Source: Sphingobacterium thalpophilum
GTDB taxonomy: Bacteria; Bacteroidota; Bacteroidia; Sphingobacteriales; Sphingobacteriaceae
Assembly: GCF_038396785.1 (NCBI RefSeq)
Contig: NZ_CP151087.1
Span: forward strand, 3,224,001 to 3,288,000
Direction: 5' to 3'
DNA length: 64,000 bases
The stretch's first letter is position 1; the number at the start of each line of letters is the position of its first letter. Made by a program: the position numbers and the translations under genes. Below are positions 41,015 to 50,585 of this stretch, one piece after another. Under the pieces are notes generated by a model, which saw only the letters and a list, made by a program, of their open reading frames with translations, ran no database searches and was not told where the DNA came from.

Positions 41015-41468
41015 ATCGCTATCTTTTATTCGCTAATGATTTATTGTTTAAAGATATCCTTCTAGCCCGGTGAAAGCTAGTACCGTATCCTTTTCCTTGA
41101 TTGTCTTCAACAGATGACAAACAAGAAGAAAAGCAATGCCTATTAATAAGCTTCCAAAATCGAAGAATATTTTCTGTATTGCTGTCTATTTGACATTTAT
41201 AAAATTAATGACTCTACATCATTATACATAGGTTTATTTTAGCCAATATTCTCCAGATTTTAACTAAGGTGTACCGAGTCTACTATCGTTCATAGCCCCA
41301 CAACTCCTCCTGTCCCCTAGCAGAGGTAACACCACCACTATACTATGCCCATACTAAGAGCAGGTACCAACACCACTATAACGATGCCCATACAAACCTA
41401 TAGAAACTCAGCCCGCCATGACCGATTACTCCTCGGTATTTTGTATTTTAGATTCGATATGATCTACT
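41015..41468. repeat. Intergenic region with 40-base direct repeat and decayed acyltransferase tail
   Basis: Bases 41227-41266 are identical to 49327-49366, exactly 8100 bases away in the same orientation. After the exact part, similarity goes on with many changes through about 41400, matching the 3' end of the acyltransferase gene at 49364-50467 (minus strand). Within this relic a unit of about 30 bases (ACCACCACTATA... GCCCATAC) occurs twice, near 41330-41350 and 41368-41395. The region thus seems to be a worn copy of an acyltransferase 3' end. Confidence 0.7.
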
Positions 41469-41612
41469 TTGGATAAACGAAATTCAAAAATTTGGGCACC
41501 AGTGATCAGTCTGGATGGTTTCCGCAAGGAACAGACTGCAGGGCGCGACGAACTCCTATTTAATGAACTGCATGGCGAACGGCTCATCGACAAACCGCAT
41601 AAACATGATTTT
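41469..41612 (+). pseudogene. AraC-type regulator, N-terminal remnant
   Basis: About 48 codons (ISLDGFRKEQTAGRDELLF, then ELHGERLIDKPHKHDFF) match the start of a Bacteroidota AraC regulator, whose cupin sensor domain carries a PHxHDFY motif. After HDFF the frame loses this character and stops at 41690. The helix-turn-helix half is absent. The join to the amidohydrolase remnant falls near 41606-41615. Confidence 0.65.
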
Positions 41613-42109
41613 TTTTATCAGAAACTCTGCTCTGGCTCTTGCGGGCGCAACATTTATCCGGGGAATGCTATTTGCAGAAAATCAACCTAATGCGGTTTAT
41701 CAAGAACTTTTGAGCGGCTACCAAGGTAAAAAAAGTTATACACTGAAAAACGTGTTGTTGGAAACCGGATTTGAGTACGGTGGTGATGGTAATGTAACCG
41801 CAACAAAGACCGGTCTTTTTTCTATTCAGATCGCAAACGGAAAAATCAAAAATATCAGTGCCAACAGCAACAGTGCTGATACGATCGATGCAAAAGGACT
41901 TTTGATGCTGCATTCTTTTAAAGATATGCATATCCATTTGGATAAGACCTATTATAGCGACAAATGGCAGGCTGTAAGACGCCGCCCAGGAGGTGTAAAG
42001 GGTATGAATGCTGGCGCCTTATCTCCAGAAAGCGGCTAAAACCAATATTGATTTTATCGGTGGGGTCGATCCTTGCAGCTCAGGTATACGGCCAGGCTAC
42101 GAGCATTAG
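41606..42109 (+). pseudogene. Amidohydrolase, truncated and frameshifted
   Basis: Directly after the AraC piece, a different frame shows a TAT-like or Sec signal (FIRNSALALAGATFIRG), a beta-sandwich start (YTLKNVLLETGFEYGG, FSIQIANGKIKNIS, IDAKGLLMLHSF) and the metal motif DMHIHLDKTYY of cytosine-deaminase-like amidohydrolases. At about 42000 the frame breaks and YLQKAAKTNIDFIGGVDP continues in another frame to a stop at 42107-42109. The remaining two thirds of the enzyme are missing. The substrate class cannot be told. Confidence 0.75.
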
Positions 42110-42532
42110 ATTAATTGGTTGCTGGCACGAACAAGATAAGAGAAAATGGCATTGACAAAAAAATTATTCAGTGTCAATAATTACTGAATATGAGTTTAAT
42201 TTAACTCCGCATTGGATTAGTTAAAAATTAGCGAATTGATTATATTGCTTCGTCAGGTTAAAAGCAACTTGACGAATAAATAAAAGGCTAGGATTACTAT
42301 CATAGCCTTTACAAATCAATCTTCAATTAACTTTACTCAGTTACTAAACGTGCAAAAACAAACCATATACAATTAAAATGAAAACTGACTTCTAAAAAAC
42401 CTGCAGATTTTTCAATCTACAGGCTGGAATGCACTCATATTTATGAATAATCAAACGAGTGTATCTAATATACGTAATTATAAGTAACAATGAAAATTCA
42501 TAATTTTTAAAAATTTATGAATATCTTAATTA
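42110..42532 (-). terminator. Gap with three hairpins downstream of the UDP-glucose dehydrogenase gene
   Basis: Read on the minus strand, CCTGTAGATT pairs with AATCTGCAGG (42423-42400) and is followed by six T, a good intrinsic terminator for the dehydrogenase gene. Two more hairpins follow: AAAGGCTA with TAGCCTTT (42283-42310), and TTCGTCAGGTT with AACTTGACGAA (42249-42276). No open frame of note lies here. Confidence 0.7.
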
Positions 42533-43915
42533 TTATTCTCCAATTGAATAATATTCAAATCCCATATCAGCCATTTTAACAGCATCCAATATTCTACGTC
42601 CGTCAAACACAAAAGCTGGACGTTTCATCAGATTTTTTATCAAAGCCCAATCATACGCCTTAAACTCATCCCACTCAGTCAATATCGCTACGGCATATGC
42701 ATCTCCGAAAGCAGTGTAAGGATCGTTCACGACCTTAAGAAGATTTCTATTCTGCTCAGGCGATCTACTATTCAATCCATCAATATCGCTATAAATTTGC
42801 TCTTCTTTCACTTTTGGGTCGTAAACAACAACTTGGGCTTGCTCATCAAGCAGATGATCAGCCACATAGATAGCAGAAGCTTCACGTGTATCATTTGTAT
42901 CCTTTTTGAATGCCCAGCCTAAAAACACGATTTTCTTCTCATTTACAGTGTTATACATTGTCTTAACAATTCTTTCTGCAAAACGTGCTCTCTGGTGATC
43001 GTTTATGGCAACGACTTGCTCCCAATAGTCTGCAACTTTAAAAAGATTATACGATCTCGCAATATAGACTAAATTCAAAATGTCTTTTTTAAAACAGGAT
43101 CCACCGAAACCAACAGATGCTTTTAAGAATTTTGAACCGATACGATTGTCCTGACCTACTGCATAAGCCACTTCATCAATGTTAGCTCCTGTTACTTCAC
43201 AAAGCTCAGATATCGAATTAATACTAGATACGCGTTGGGCGAGAAAAGCATTTGCGACAAGTTTAGATAATTCAGAGGACCATAAGTTCGTCGTTATAAT
43301 CTGTTTTTTAGGTACCCAAGCTTCATATATATGAGCAAGTGCATCAATAGCTTCCTGATCTTCTCCTCCTATCAATACGCGGTCAGGATGGTGTAAGTCG
43401 GCTATCGCTGTTCCTTCAGCCAAAAATTCGGGATTGGAAAGAACCTGAAAACTTACGCCATTACCTGTATTATGTAAAATACTTTTTAATGCTTGCGCTG
43501 TACGAACAGGCAAAGTAGATTTTTCTACAACAATCTTATCAGATGACGCTACTCGTGCAATCTGCCGAGCACACAACTCAATATACTTTAAATCGGCCGC
43601 TTCACCTTTACCCTTTCCATAATTTTTTGTCGGCGTATTTACCGATATGAAGATCATATCTGCCTCCTCTATAGCAGCATCCACATCTGTGCTAAAAAAA
43701 AGGTTTCTGCCCCTTGATTCAGCCAAAACAAGATCCAAGCCTGGCTCATAAACAGGAATTTTGCTTAAATCAGAATCGTTCCATGCCGATATGCGCTTTT
43801 CGTTGATATCAACTACTGTAACTTTAATAGCGGGATTTTTCTGAGCAATAACCGACATTGTTGGCCCCCCAACATAGCCTGCTCCAATACAAGCAATCTT
43901 TTTTATTCTTTTCAT
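42533..43915 (-). CDS. ugd: UDP-glucose 6-dehydrogenase, animal-like branch
   Basis: A 460-residue enzyme that oxidises UDP-glucose to UDP-glucuronate with NAD. The nucleotide-binding start is [48 protein letters not shown] and [11 protein letters not shown] follow. The catalytic Cys is in [16 protein letters not shown] near residue 270. [16 protein letters not shown] opens the C-terminal domain. The length of 460 and motifs such as [15 protein letters not shown] and [19 protein letters not shown] resemble the animal-type branch more than the 390-residue E. coli type. It is the gene after the second CpsB-like phosphatase, consistent with exopolysaccharide synthesis. Confidence 0.93.
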   Translation of the reverse strand: MKRIKKIACIGAGYVGGPTMSVIAQKNPAIKVTVVDINEKRISAWNDSDLSKIPVYEPGLDLVLAESRGRNLFFSTDVDAAIEEADMIFISVNTPTKNYGKGKGEAADLKYIELCARQIARVASSDKIVVEKSTLPVRTAQALKSILHNTGNGVSFQVLSNPEFLAEGTAIADLHHPDRVLIGGEDQEAIDALAHIYEAWVPKKQIITTNLWSSELSKLVANAFLAQRVSSINSISELCEVTGANIDEVAYAVGQDNRIGSKFLKASVGFGGSCFKKDILNLVYIARSYNLFKVADYWEQVVAINDHQRARFAERIVKTMYNTVNEKKIVFLGWAFKKDTNDTREASAIYVADHLLDEQAQVVVYDPKVKEEQIYSDIDGLNSRSPEQNRNLLKVVNDPYTAFGDAYAVAILTEWDEFKAYDWALIKNLMKRPAFVFDGRRILDAVKMADMGFEYYSIGE

Positions 43916-44033
43916 TTATTATAATATCACAGCTGCTTCACAAATAAAAATAATTACAGCCCATTTAACACTCTTCTTGATATTGTACAAACGCTCGGGC
44001 TAATATTAAAAAACTGGCGCTTGCTTTTCTAGA

Positions 44034-44090
44034 AATTTAAAGAGCGAATATCCTGACTTAGTTAACGCCAAGATATTCGCCCTTTAAATT
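44034..44090. terminator. Long hairpin overlapping the end of the second CpsB-like gene
   Basis: Two 19-base arms, 44034-44052 and 44072-44090, pair with one wobble. One arm encodes the last codons of the phosphatase gene. There is no T run after it on the minus strand, so it may act as a terminator or a 3' stabiliser. Confidence 0.65.
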
Positions 44091-44768
44091 ACATGAAGGT
44101 TCACTACAATCTTCTCTTCGTATAACATGTCTTTCATGATGAATGTCCGTACCCACAAGATCCACTAACCCCTCACTGGCCAGATATTTTGCCATACGCT
44201 TTTCGTGCATCCCATAGTAGCCCGTAACAGATAAAAGATTAACCTGCAATAAACAACCAATTTCACGTAACCGCCTGATTTGATCCACATTGCCATGGTA
44301 AAATTTATAGCGTTCAGGATGTGCCAAAATGGGATTATATCCCTCGATCAACAAATCAAAAATCATTCGTTCAATTTGATTATATTCCTGCGCATAGGAC
44401 ATTTCGATCAAAATCAAATTAGTGGGCAATGTTAACAATTTCTCATCAGCTTTTAAAAGCTGCTCAAAGTGACTATCAACCATATATTCCGCGGCATATC
44501 CCCCAAGAAAACCGGCGAATTCTCCGATAGATAACTGAGCAAATGCTCGTTCTATATGTGAAACGGTATTGGGATACATTTCCTTAAACACATGGGGTGT
44601 AAAATATAGCTGCTTCAGATTTAAATCAGCTAGACGGCTCAATATCTTCATACTTTCCGCTGTATTGGCACAACCGTCATCCAATCCAGGCAAAACATGG
44701 CAATGCATATCAACCTCCATCCAACTGAGGTCATAAGGTTGACTCTTTCTATTAAAAATAGACCGCAT
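44058..44768 (-). CDS. CpsB/YwqE-type tyrosine phosphatase, shortened copy
   Basis: A 236-residue PHP-fold protein, a paralogue of the one at 4418-5215. Motifs are WMEVDMHCHVLPGLDDG near residue 15, YFTPHVF, AEYMVD in place of the HAAEH motif, ILAHPERYKFY and VGTDIHHERH. After this last motif the chain ends differently (IRREDCSEPSCN...) and lacks about 28 residues that form the last helix in the other copy. In the second motif Gly-Gly-Tyr-Ala-Ala-Glu-Tyr replaces His-Ala-Ala-Glu-His, so two metal-ligand positions seem changed. It may be inactive or have altered specificity. It lies 142 bases before ugd on the same strand. Confidence 0.85.
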   Translation of the reverse strand: MRSIFNRKSQPYDLSWMEVDMHCHVLPGLDDGCANTAESMKILSRLADLNLKQLYFTPHVFKEMYPNTVSHIERAFAQLSIGEFAGFLGGYAAEYMVDSHFEQLLKADEKLLTLPTNLILIEMSYAQEYNQIERMIFDLLIEGYNPILAHPERYKFYHGNVDQIRRLREIGCLLQVNLLSVTGYYGMHEKRMAKYLASEGLVDLVGTDIHHERHVIRREDCSEPSCNLKGEYLGVN

Positions 44769-44801
44769 GAGGATTTATATTAATTGTTAATTTATATCAA
44801 A

Positions 44802-44960
44802 TTAAATATTTTTACTCATCTTTCTGAAATCTCCGGCCGGTCCAACCAATCGGAGTATTTCATCTACAATCACAAGCTTAACACTTGAGGCCTTTATAAT
44901 ATTCCAGATAAAAGATTTGGCGACATTTTGAATCGAATATCCTACCTGAGAATAAATCAT
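44802..44960 (-). CDS. Possible small protein or remnant, 52 residues
   Basis: A short open frame starts at ATG 44960 (MIYSQVGYSIQNVAK), continues with IIKASSVKLVIVDEILRLVG and ends RKMSKNI. It sits 33 bases before the phosphatase gene on the same strand. The regular hydrophobic pattern looks like a real protein fragment, but I do not recognise the family. It could be the end of a lost gene. Confidence 0.3.
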   Translation of the reverse strand: MIYSQVGYSIQNVAKSFIWNIIKASSVKLVIVDEILRLVGPAGDFRKMSKNI

Positions 44961-45483
44961 CCGCAAAAACTATCAACAGTAATAAATCAAAATTTAACAC
45001 ATGTTCTATCTTTTTAGATTCCAAACAATACACCAGAACAACCTCAAATTTCAATTTAGATAATATATATTCTAATAAAAGCTATTTTTAAAATGAGATA
45101 ATCTGTTCATCCTCCTTTTGCAATAAACTGAAAGGCTATTTTAAAAATTCAATCTTCGATTATTATAAGTTAATAGCATAAAGCTAGGCTTTTCAAACTG
45201 TAAATCATAAGCATTCCGATTTTGAAAAAACTATATTAGCTTTATTCAAAAATGAAATTTATTTTTTACATATCCCAAATATAATCATATATTTCACATT
45301 TCAACATTTATTTTACATTGCTTTTCGTTAAATTGCAAAAAATATTTCAATTCTTTAATTATATTACGTAAATCCCTCTCCATTGTTAATAATTCGATAC
45401 ACTAAGAGTAGAATAATATTTTTCGGCCCCGATCGTATACTAGGATCTTATATTATTATTCAAGGTTATAATCATAATACAAC
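44961..45483. other. AT-rich intergenic region between divergent genes
   Basis: About 520 bases with no open frame and no clear TAnnTTTG box. It must hold the control region of the TPR kinase gene at 45484. Homopolymer A and T runs are common; I see no strong inverted repeat. Confidence 0.5.
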
Positions 45484-47424
45484 ATGAATAGATTAATCTT
45501 TTTGTTATTTCCCCTATTTTTACAGCTTGTCTTGAGCTATCCACAAAAATTGCAGGCTAGAGCATACTGCAGATTTATCCATCAGCAACAGCATATTCCT
45601 ATCGAAATTGATTCCTCACAGGTGAAAGAGTACTATAACAAAGCAAAAGAAATATATCGCAGTGACCCAAAGGAGGCCCAAAATATCGTAGAAAAAGGGA
45701 TTTCGCTAGCTCAACTTCATCACATGAGTGAAATGGAAGTTGACCTCCTTAATCTAAAAGGCGTCATACTACTAAAACTAAACCAATTTGATGAAAGTAT
45801 AAAAACACACTTTGAAGTACTCAAAAAAAGAGAAGCCCTCCAGGACAAAAAAGGTGAAATGTTGTCCTTATTGAATATAGGAAATGTATTCAATAAAAGT
45901 TATGATCCTGATCAAGCCCTTATTTACTATCTTAAATCACTAAAAATTGCCCAACAAATCAATGACGCCCCAAATCGGCCAAACATACAACTGAACATAG
46001 GAAATATATATGCACAGCGGGCATTGAACGGAACAGAACAAAAACCAGCAAATAAAGCAATAGAATACCTTTTAACAACTGTAGTATACAGCAAAAAAAA
46101 CACACCGCAGATTGATCTGTTCAATTCTTATATATTATTAAGCTATCTTTATTTAAAGGTAGAAAAATTTAATCTGAGCTCACATTATACCGACATGGCA
46201 GTCGATATTACGAGTAAGAAAAAAGATCCAGTTGGAGAAAGTTACGCGAGAATTAACAGAGCAAATATACTTGTTCAAGAAAAAAAATTTGAACTAGCCA
46301 AAAGGAAAGTTTCAATCATAAAACAAATTATAGCGAGGAGCGGCCTCAAGGAACTTAATGAAGAATTAAGCGGGGATTTTGAAAAGATTGCTAAAGCTAT
46401 AAAAATGAGCAATACAGCACTGGTATTATCCGATATAGATAGTGCATCAGCTGAATCCACAAAGAACTCGGAATTGATACGCACAAAAATTAGGGAAGAA
46501 CTTCGTGAAAAATATGAAACGACAAAGAAAGAGCTCGAAAACAAAAATTTAAAATTGCACAACGAAGCCATAGAAAAAGAAGTCAAATGGAATAGGTCGG
46601 CATGGCTATGGACCTGTGGTTTCTTACTCATTTTTTCGGTGCTGCTTCTTTTACTTTATAATAAACATAAGCTATTGATTTTGGAAAAGCGAAAAGTTGA
46701 ATTCCAAAGCCATGAGATCGAAAAGCAACATGCTTCTTTAATACAGGCTGATCATTTCCGCTCAAGAATCTTTTCTGTCATATCGCATGATCTACGAACG
46801 CCCATAGCAAATTTTAATGCCCTGCTTTCTTTAACAAAAATTGCCTCCATACCCGAATCAGAAATAAAAAGCTCGCTGGTGAGCATTGGACAGGAAGTGA
46901 AAACGGCATCGAAAATGTTAGAGGAATTACTTGTATGGTCATCTCAGCAGATGTCGAATGAGCAGATCGAATTCGCAACGATATCAATTTATGATACTGT
47001 TATGCAAAGCGTGCAACTTTTTGAAGATAGAATTAGGCTAAAAAAGCTAACTGTTGTTTATTATATCGATAAAAACCTCACTGTATACACTGATGGCAAA
47101 CGATTGGAATTCATTATCCGTAACATGATCAACAACGCGATCAAATTCAGTTTTATAGGAAAGCCTATTAAAATAAACGCGAAGGAACAAAACGGAGAAG
47201 TGATTATCGCCATAGAGGACCAAGGCTCCGGAATAGATGAAATTAAATTAGCCGCCTTAAGGCGGAAAGGACGCATTTTCAGCACTTTAGGCACATTGAA
47301 AGAAAAGGGCACGGGCATAGGGCTGATGTTATCACAAGAATTTGCAGAAAGAATAGGTTGTCGGATCAGTATTTCCAGTACGGTTGGCCTTGGCAGTATA
47401 TTTTCTTTACATGTACCAATGTAA
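45484..47424 (+). CDS. TPR-containing sensor histidine kinase
   Basis: A 646-residue sensor. After a signal peptide, residues about 50-300 form tetratricopeptide repeats in the periplasm (YYNKAKEIYRSDPKEAQNIVEKG, LLNLKGVILLKLNQFDESI, SLLNIGNVFNKSYDPDQALIYY). A coiled coil and one membrane helix (WLWTCGFLLIFSVLLLLLY) near residues 378-396 follow. The phospho-His is in VISHDLRTPIANF, about residue 435. The ATP domain has IIRNMINNAIKFSF, DQGSGIDEIKL and GTGIGLMLSQEF. There is no receiver or DNA-binding domain, so it needs a separate regulator. A broken paralogue is at 50586-51300. Confidence 0.93.
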   Translation: MNRLIFLLFPLFLQLVLSYPQKLQARAYCRFIHQQQHIPIEIDSSQVKEYYNKAKEIYRSDPKEAQNIVEKGISLAQLHHMSEMEVDLLNLKGVILLKLNQFDESIKTHFEVLKKREALQDKKGEMLSLLNIGNVFNKSYDPDQALIYYLKSLKIAQQINDAPNRPNIQLNIGNIYAQRALNGTEQKPANKAIEYLLTTVVYSKKNTPQIDLFNSYILLSYLYLKVEKFNLSSHYTDMAVDITSKKKDPVGESYARINRANILVQEKKFELAKRKVSIIKQIIARSGLKELNEELSGDFEKIAKAIKMSNTALVLSDIDSASAESTKNSELIRTKIREELREKYETTKKELENKNLKLHNEAIEKEVKWNRSAWLWTCGFLLIFSVLLLLLYNKHKLLILEKRKVEFQSHEIEKQHASLIQADHFRSRIFSVISHDLRTPIANFNALLSLTKIASIPESEIKSSLVSIGQEVKTASKMLEELLVWSSQQMSNEQIEFATISIYDTVMQSVQLFEDRIRLKKLTVVYYIDKNLTVYTDGKRLEFIIRNMINNAIKFSFIGKPIKINAKEQNGEVIIAIEDQGSGIDEIKLAALRRKGRIFSTLGTLKEKGTGIGLMLSQEFAERIGCRISISSTVGLGSIFSLHVPM

Positions 47425-47547
47425 TTGTCAAAATTAAGTTCAAATAGAACCCTAGGGACTATTTAGTTTACGCATTAATATTTTCATCTTCGCAATAGTA
47501 AATTTAACATGTATTATACTAAATTGAATTCCTAATAAATAAAAGTC

Positions 47548-47982
47548 ATGTTCAATAATATTAAATTCCATAAACCAGGTCAATTATTATTTTGCTTAAT
47601 AACAATAGCAATTCTATTAACCAGTTGCGGTTCTTCTAAAAAAACTATATTGACGGAAGAGGATATACTGACCGATACTTATTGGTTACGCAAAAACATG
47701 GAAGCGGAATTACTTTATGGCGGTGGAGACAATTATTTGCGTGTCCATTTCCAGCAAGGAAAAATTTATGAAATCGTTACAATGAAAGGAGAACGCTTAA
47801 CGGGCTTAAAAGAAGAAGGTTCATATACTGTAACTGATAACAAAGAAATAGTTTTAACAACAAAAAAACAAGATCAAAAAGTATCCTATAGATATATACT
47901 TGCTAATAGCCGGACATTAAATAAAGTTTCCGAAGATGGCAGCCTGCTGACCAACGACTACGAATCTTACAAAAAGCAATAA
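47548..47982 (+). CDS. Small lipoprotein, META/copper-resistance-like fold possible
   Basis: A 144-residue lipoprotein: ITIAILLTSC gives Cys at about residue 28, followed by GSSKKTILTEEDILTDTYW. The rest is beta-rich (LRVHFQQGKIYEIVTMKGERL, LKEEGSYTVTDNKEIVLTT, KVSYRYILANSRTL), a pattern seen in small META-like or lipocalin-like domains. I cannot name the family. It stands alone after the TPR kinase gene (123-base gap). Confidence 0.75.
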   Translation: MFNNIKFHKPGQLLFCLITIAILLTSCGSSKKTILTEEDILTDTYWLRKNMEAELLYGGGDNYLRVHFQQGKIYEIVTMKGERLTGLKEEGSYTVTDNKEIVLTTKKQDQKVSYRYILANSRTLNKVSEDGSLLTNDYESYKKQ

Positions 47983-48028
47983 AAACTTTTCCTCCATATT
48001 ATTTCAGGATAGTCTTCAAAAACTACAT

Positions 48029-49326
48029 AAGACCGTTGCAAAAGTGTTTGGTTTTTATTTTATTGATATTCAAGTTTTTAATTTGTTTCTTGTTGATTTT
48101 CGTTATATTTAAGGTATGGAAAAGACAGAAAAAGTTAGCTTTGTTGATTACATGGTTCAAAGACGGAAAATCAAGCAGGAATTCTTCGATCAGATCAATA
48201 CATTGGTAAATTGGCGTCCGATTTCAAATATTATCAACAAGCATTACCACAAAGGGGAAAGCAAAATGTGACGCCCTAGTTATTCTGGTCTTGTCCTCTT
48301 CAAAATGACACTTCTACAGACCTGGTATGGTCTGAGTGACTACGAAGTAGAAGACCGTATAAACGACAGTATCTCCTTTAGTCGCTTTGTTGGCATCAGT
48401 TTGGACGATTCGGTTCCCGATCACAGTGTTATTAGCCGTTTTCGCAGCTCGCTGACAGAAAAGGGTGTTTATGAGAATCTATTCAAGGAGCTGAACAAGC
48501 AGTTGAATAAACATAAAATATTGGTAAAACGTGGAGCTATCGTTGATGCCAGTATTGTTGATTCTCCGCTAAAACCAAAAGGCAAAGTTATTTACGAGAT
48601 CGAAAGTGACCGTAGTGAACATCCTCGCTAAGATTCTGAGCTGGATAAAGAGAATAGTGAACAGTTATTGATCCAACAAGAGAGCCCGGGTGTTGACCAT
48701 GAAGCTCGTTGGATAAAGAAGGCTGGGAAAACACGTTATGGCTATAAAAAGCATTATGTCACCGATACAGAAGGCCTGGTTCTGGGCGTGGTAACCACTC
48801 CAGCAAATGTAAATGAAATTGCCAATCTTCAACAGGTAATATCTTCGGCTGACCTTCCAAAGGGCATCCATATCTATGCTGACAAGGGATATCGTTCCTC
48901 TAAAAATGAGGAATTGATCAAATCAGGAAAGCTAAAAAGCAGGATCTTGCATAAGGCAAAGAAAGGAACAGCGTTAACCGAAAGAGAGAAGTTAAGAAAC
49001 AAACTGATCGGCAAGATCAGGTTCAAAGTTGAACGGACCTTCGGGAGCATCCGGCGATGGTTCAACTCAAGCTGTGCAAGGTATAAGGGGATCGCCAAAA
49101 TGCATACACAAAATCTAATGGAAGCCATGGCGTACAATCTTTACAGATCACCTGGGATACTTGTGTCCAATGCAATAAAAAACACAAATTAAGCAGTTGA
49201 AAAGGCCTCAAAAAGAGGATTTTTCAAGAAAACGCAACTAGATTTCCGAATCCAAATCGGAAAAAACTGCAAAAAAAAGCAAAAATAACCGATCAGAAAA
49301 TATCAACATTATTTTGCAACGGTCTT
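48029..49326 (+). mobile_element. IS5-family-like insertion sequence with decayed transposase
   Basis: The element is bounded by 15-base inverted repeats, AAGACCGTTGCAAAA at 48029-48043 and its complement at 49312-49326. CAT directly precedes the left end (48026-48028) and follows the right end (49327-49329), a likely 3-base target duplication. It is 1298 bases long and holds one transposase gene with two internal stops. The right boundary coincides exactly with the start of the 40-base repeat shared with 41227. Confidence 0.85.
48116..49192 (+). pseudogene. IS5-type DDE transposase, two in-frame stops
   Basis: A single frame runs from ATG 48116 (MEKTEKVSFVDYMVQRRK) to 49192. It has an N-terminal DUF772-like domain (LVLFKMTLLQTWYGLSDYEVEDR) and the DDE catalytic core: Asp in GAIVDASIVDS, Asp in HIYADKGYRSSKNE and Glu in KVERTFGSIRRWF. 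TGA at 48269-48271 and TAA at 48629-48631 interrupt it. Full length would be 358 residues, normal for the family. The catalytic residues remain, so the copy became inactive recently. Confidence 0.88.
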
Positions 49327-49366
49327 CATAGGTTTATTTTAGCCAATATTCTCCAGATTTTAACTA
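49327..49366. repeat. 40-base direct repeat, second copy
   Basis: Identical to 41227-41266. It starts at the outer edge of the IS5-like element and runs to the stop codon of the acyltransferase gene, so it is that gene's 3' flank. Confidence 0.9.
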
Positions 49367-50467
49367 CTGTCCGTCGACTCTACTGTCGTCCACGGGCCCA
49401 CAAATCCTACAGCCCACCAGGAGAGGTAAAAACGCCAATATGCTACGAAAATGCTTCATGATCCGCGGTTCAATCCGATCGCTCAGCAGATAAGCCAGGG
49501 CAAGCATAAGAATGATAACACCTGAAAGGAGCAGGTATTTATTCAGATACAGGTGATTAAAAATAATAAAGCCGATGTGTTGATGGATTAAATACAGCGG
49601 ATAGGTCAACATGCCAATTTTAACAAATCCGGACGAATTGATCGCCTGGAGCTTTTTACAGGAAACCAGTAACATGAGCAGGTAAAACACAACGATGGTC
49701 GCACCAATAATATAAGGTGAAAAGTCACTGTGAAAAGTGCGTTCCAGCCAATGAATACGCCCCACAGCACCATCGATGGAAATGTACAAACACCAAGGTA
49801 AGGCGACAAAATGCTGGACTTTTGGTCCATGAAGAAAAATCTGGCAGAATATAATTCCCGCAATAAAATATGCACTCCAGTCGAGTAAAAAAAACTCATG
49901 GATTGCGTCATAAATTTCCGAAGGCCCAACAAAAAAGCGTAGGCTGGACAATAGCAACCAAAAATAAACCAAGTAATCCAAGCTTATTTTTTTAAATCGA
50001 TTCAGAATTAGAAACAAAGCGATGATCAGGTAAAATTTCAACTCTACATAGAGCGACCAATAAGCGCCATCGACATCCCCCTGTCCCCATAGTTTTTGCA
50101 CCATGGTCAGATTGGCCAATAGTTGGGTAAATGTGACATGATAGCGCGGTGCGCCCCAAAAATAAGAAACGATAAAAGTCAACAGCAAACAAATCCAATA
50201 CATCGGATACAAACGCTTGAAGCGGGAATAACAGAACTTAAGCAGTGAAAGATGTTTGATGGAAAAAGCAATCACAAAACCACTAATGATAAAAAATAAG
50301 TCTACGCCCAGGTAGCCGTATTTAAAATATTCTCCGACGCCATCGAAACCCAATAGCGACATATTTCCGGCTGCATACCCCCGATATAAATAATGATATA
50401 ATACGACGGCAGATGCTGCGATAAAACGAAACAGATCGATTTGGTAAATTCTTTTGGACTCAGACAT
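49364..50467 (-). CDS. Membrane acyltransferase, OafA/YrhL family
   Basis: A 367-residue integral-membrane O-acyltransferase (acyltransferase family 3), which moves acetyl or similar groups onto extracellular sugars. The start YQIDLFRFIAASAVVLYHY has the catalytic-type His in VLYHY; FFIISGFVIAFSI and FKRLYPMYWICLLLTF are the next family motifs. About ten membrane helices are visible. The last 25 residues (LPLLVGCRICGPVDDSRVDG) are hydrophilic and odd, and a related worn sequence is at 41262-41400. It probably decorates the exopolysaccharide, but it could act on peptidoglycan or lipid. Confidence 0.9.
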   Translation of the reverse strand: MSESKRIYQIDLFRFIAASAVVLYHYLYRGYAAGNMSLLGFDGVGEYFKYGYLGVDLFFIISGFVIAFSIKHLSLLKFCYSRFKRLYPMYWICLLLTFIVSYFWGAPRYHVTFTQLLANLTMVQKLWGQGDVDGAYWSLYVELKFYLIIALFLILNRFKKISLDYLVYFWLLLSSLRFFVGPSEIYDAIHEFFLLDWSAYFIAGIIFCQIFLHGPKVQHFVALPWCLYISIDGAVGRIHWLERTFHSDFSPYIIGATIVVFYLLMLLVSCKKLQAINSSGFVKIGMLTYPLYLIHQHIGFIIFNHLYLNKYLLLSGVIILMLALAYLLSDRIEPRIMKHFRSILAFLPLLVGCRICGPVDDSRVDGQ

Positions 50468-50585
50468 TTGGCTGTAAATATAATCAATTATCTTCCCTGT
50501 TTGTCCAGCATGGTTTTATATTCGTGAAGTTCATTGTATTTAATAGTTTTTTTTATTTTTACTGTTTTATTGAAACAAACTAACC

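Noticed and set aside
41281-41420. Short repeated units with CCCATAC, considered as a CRISPR array
   Set aside because: Only two degenerate copies, no regular spacer and no cas genes; better read as a worn acyltransferase tail.
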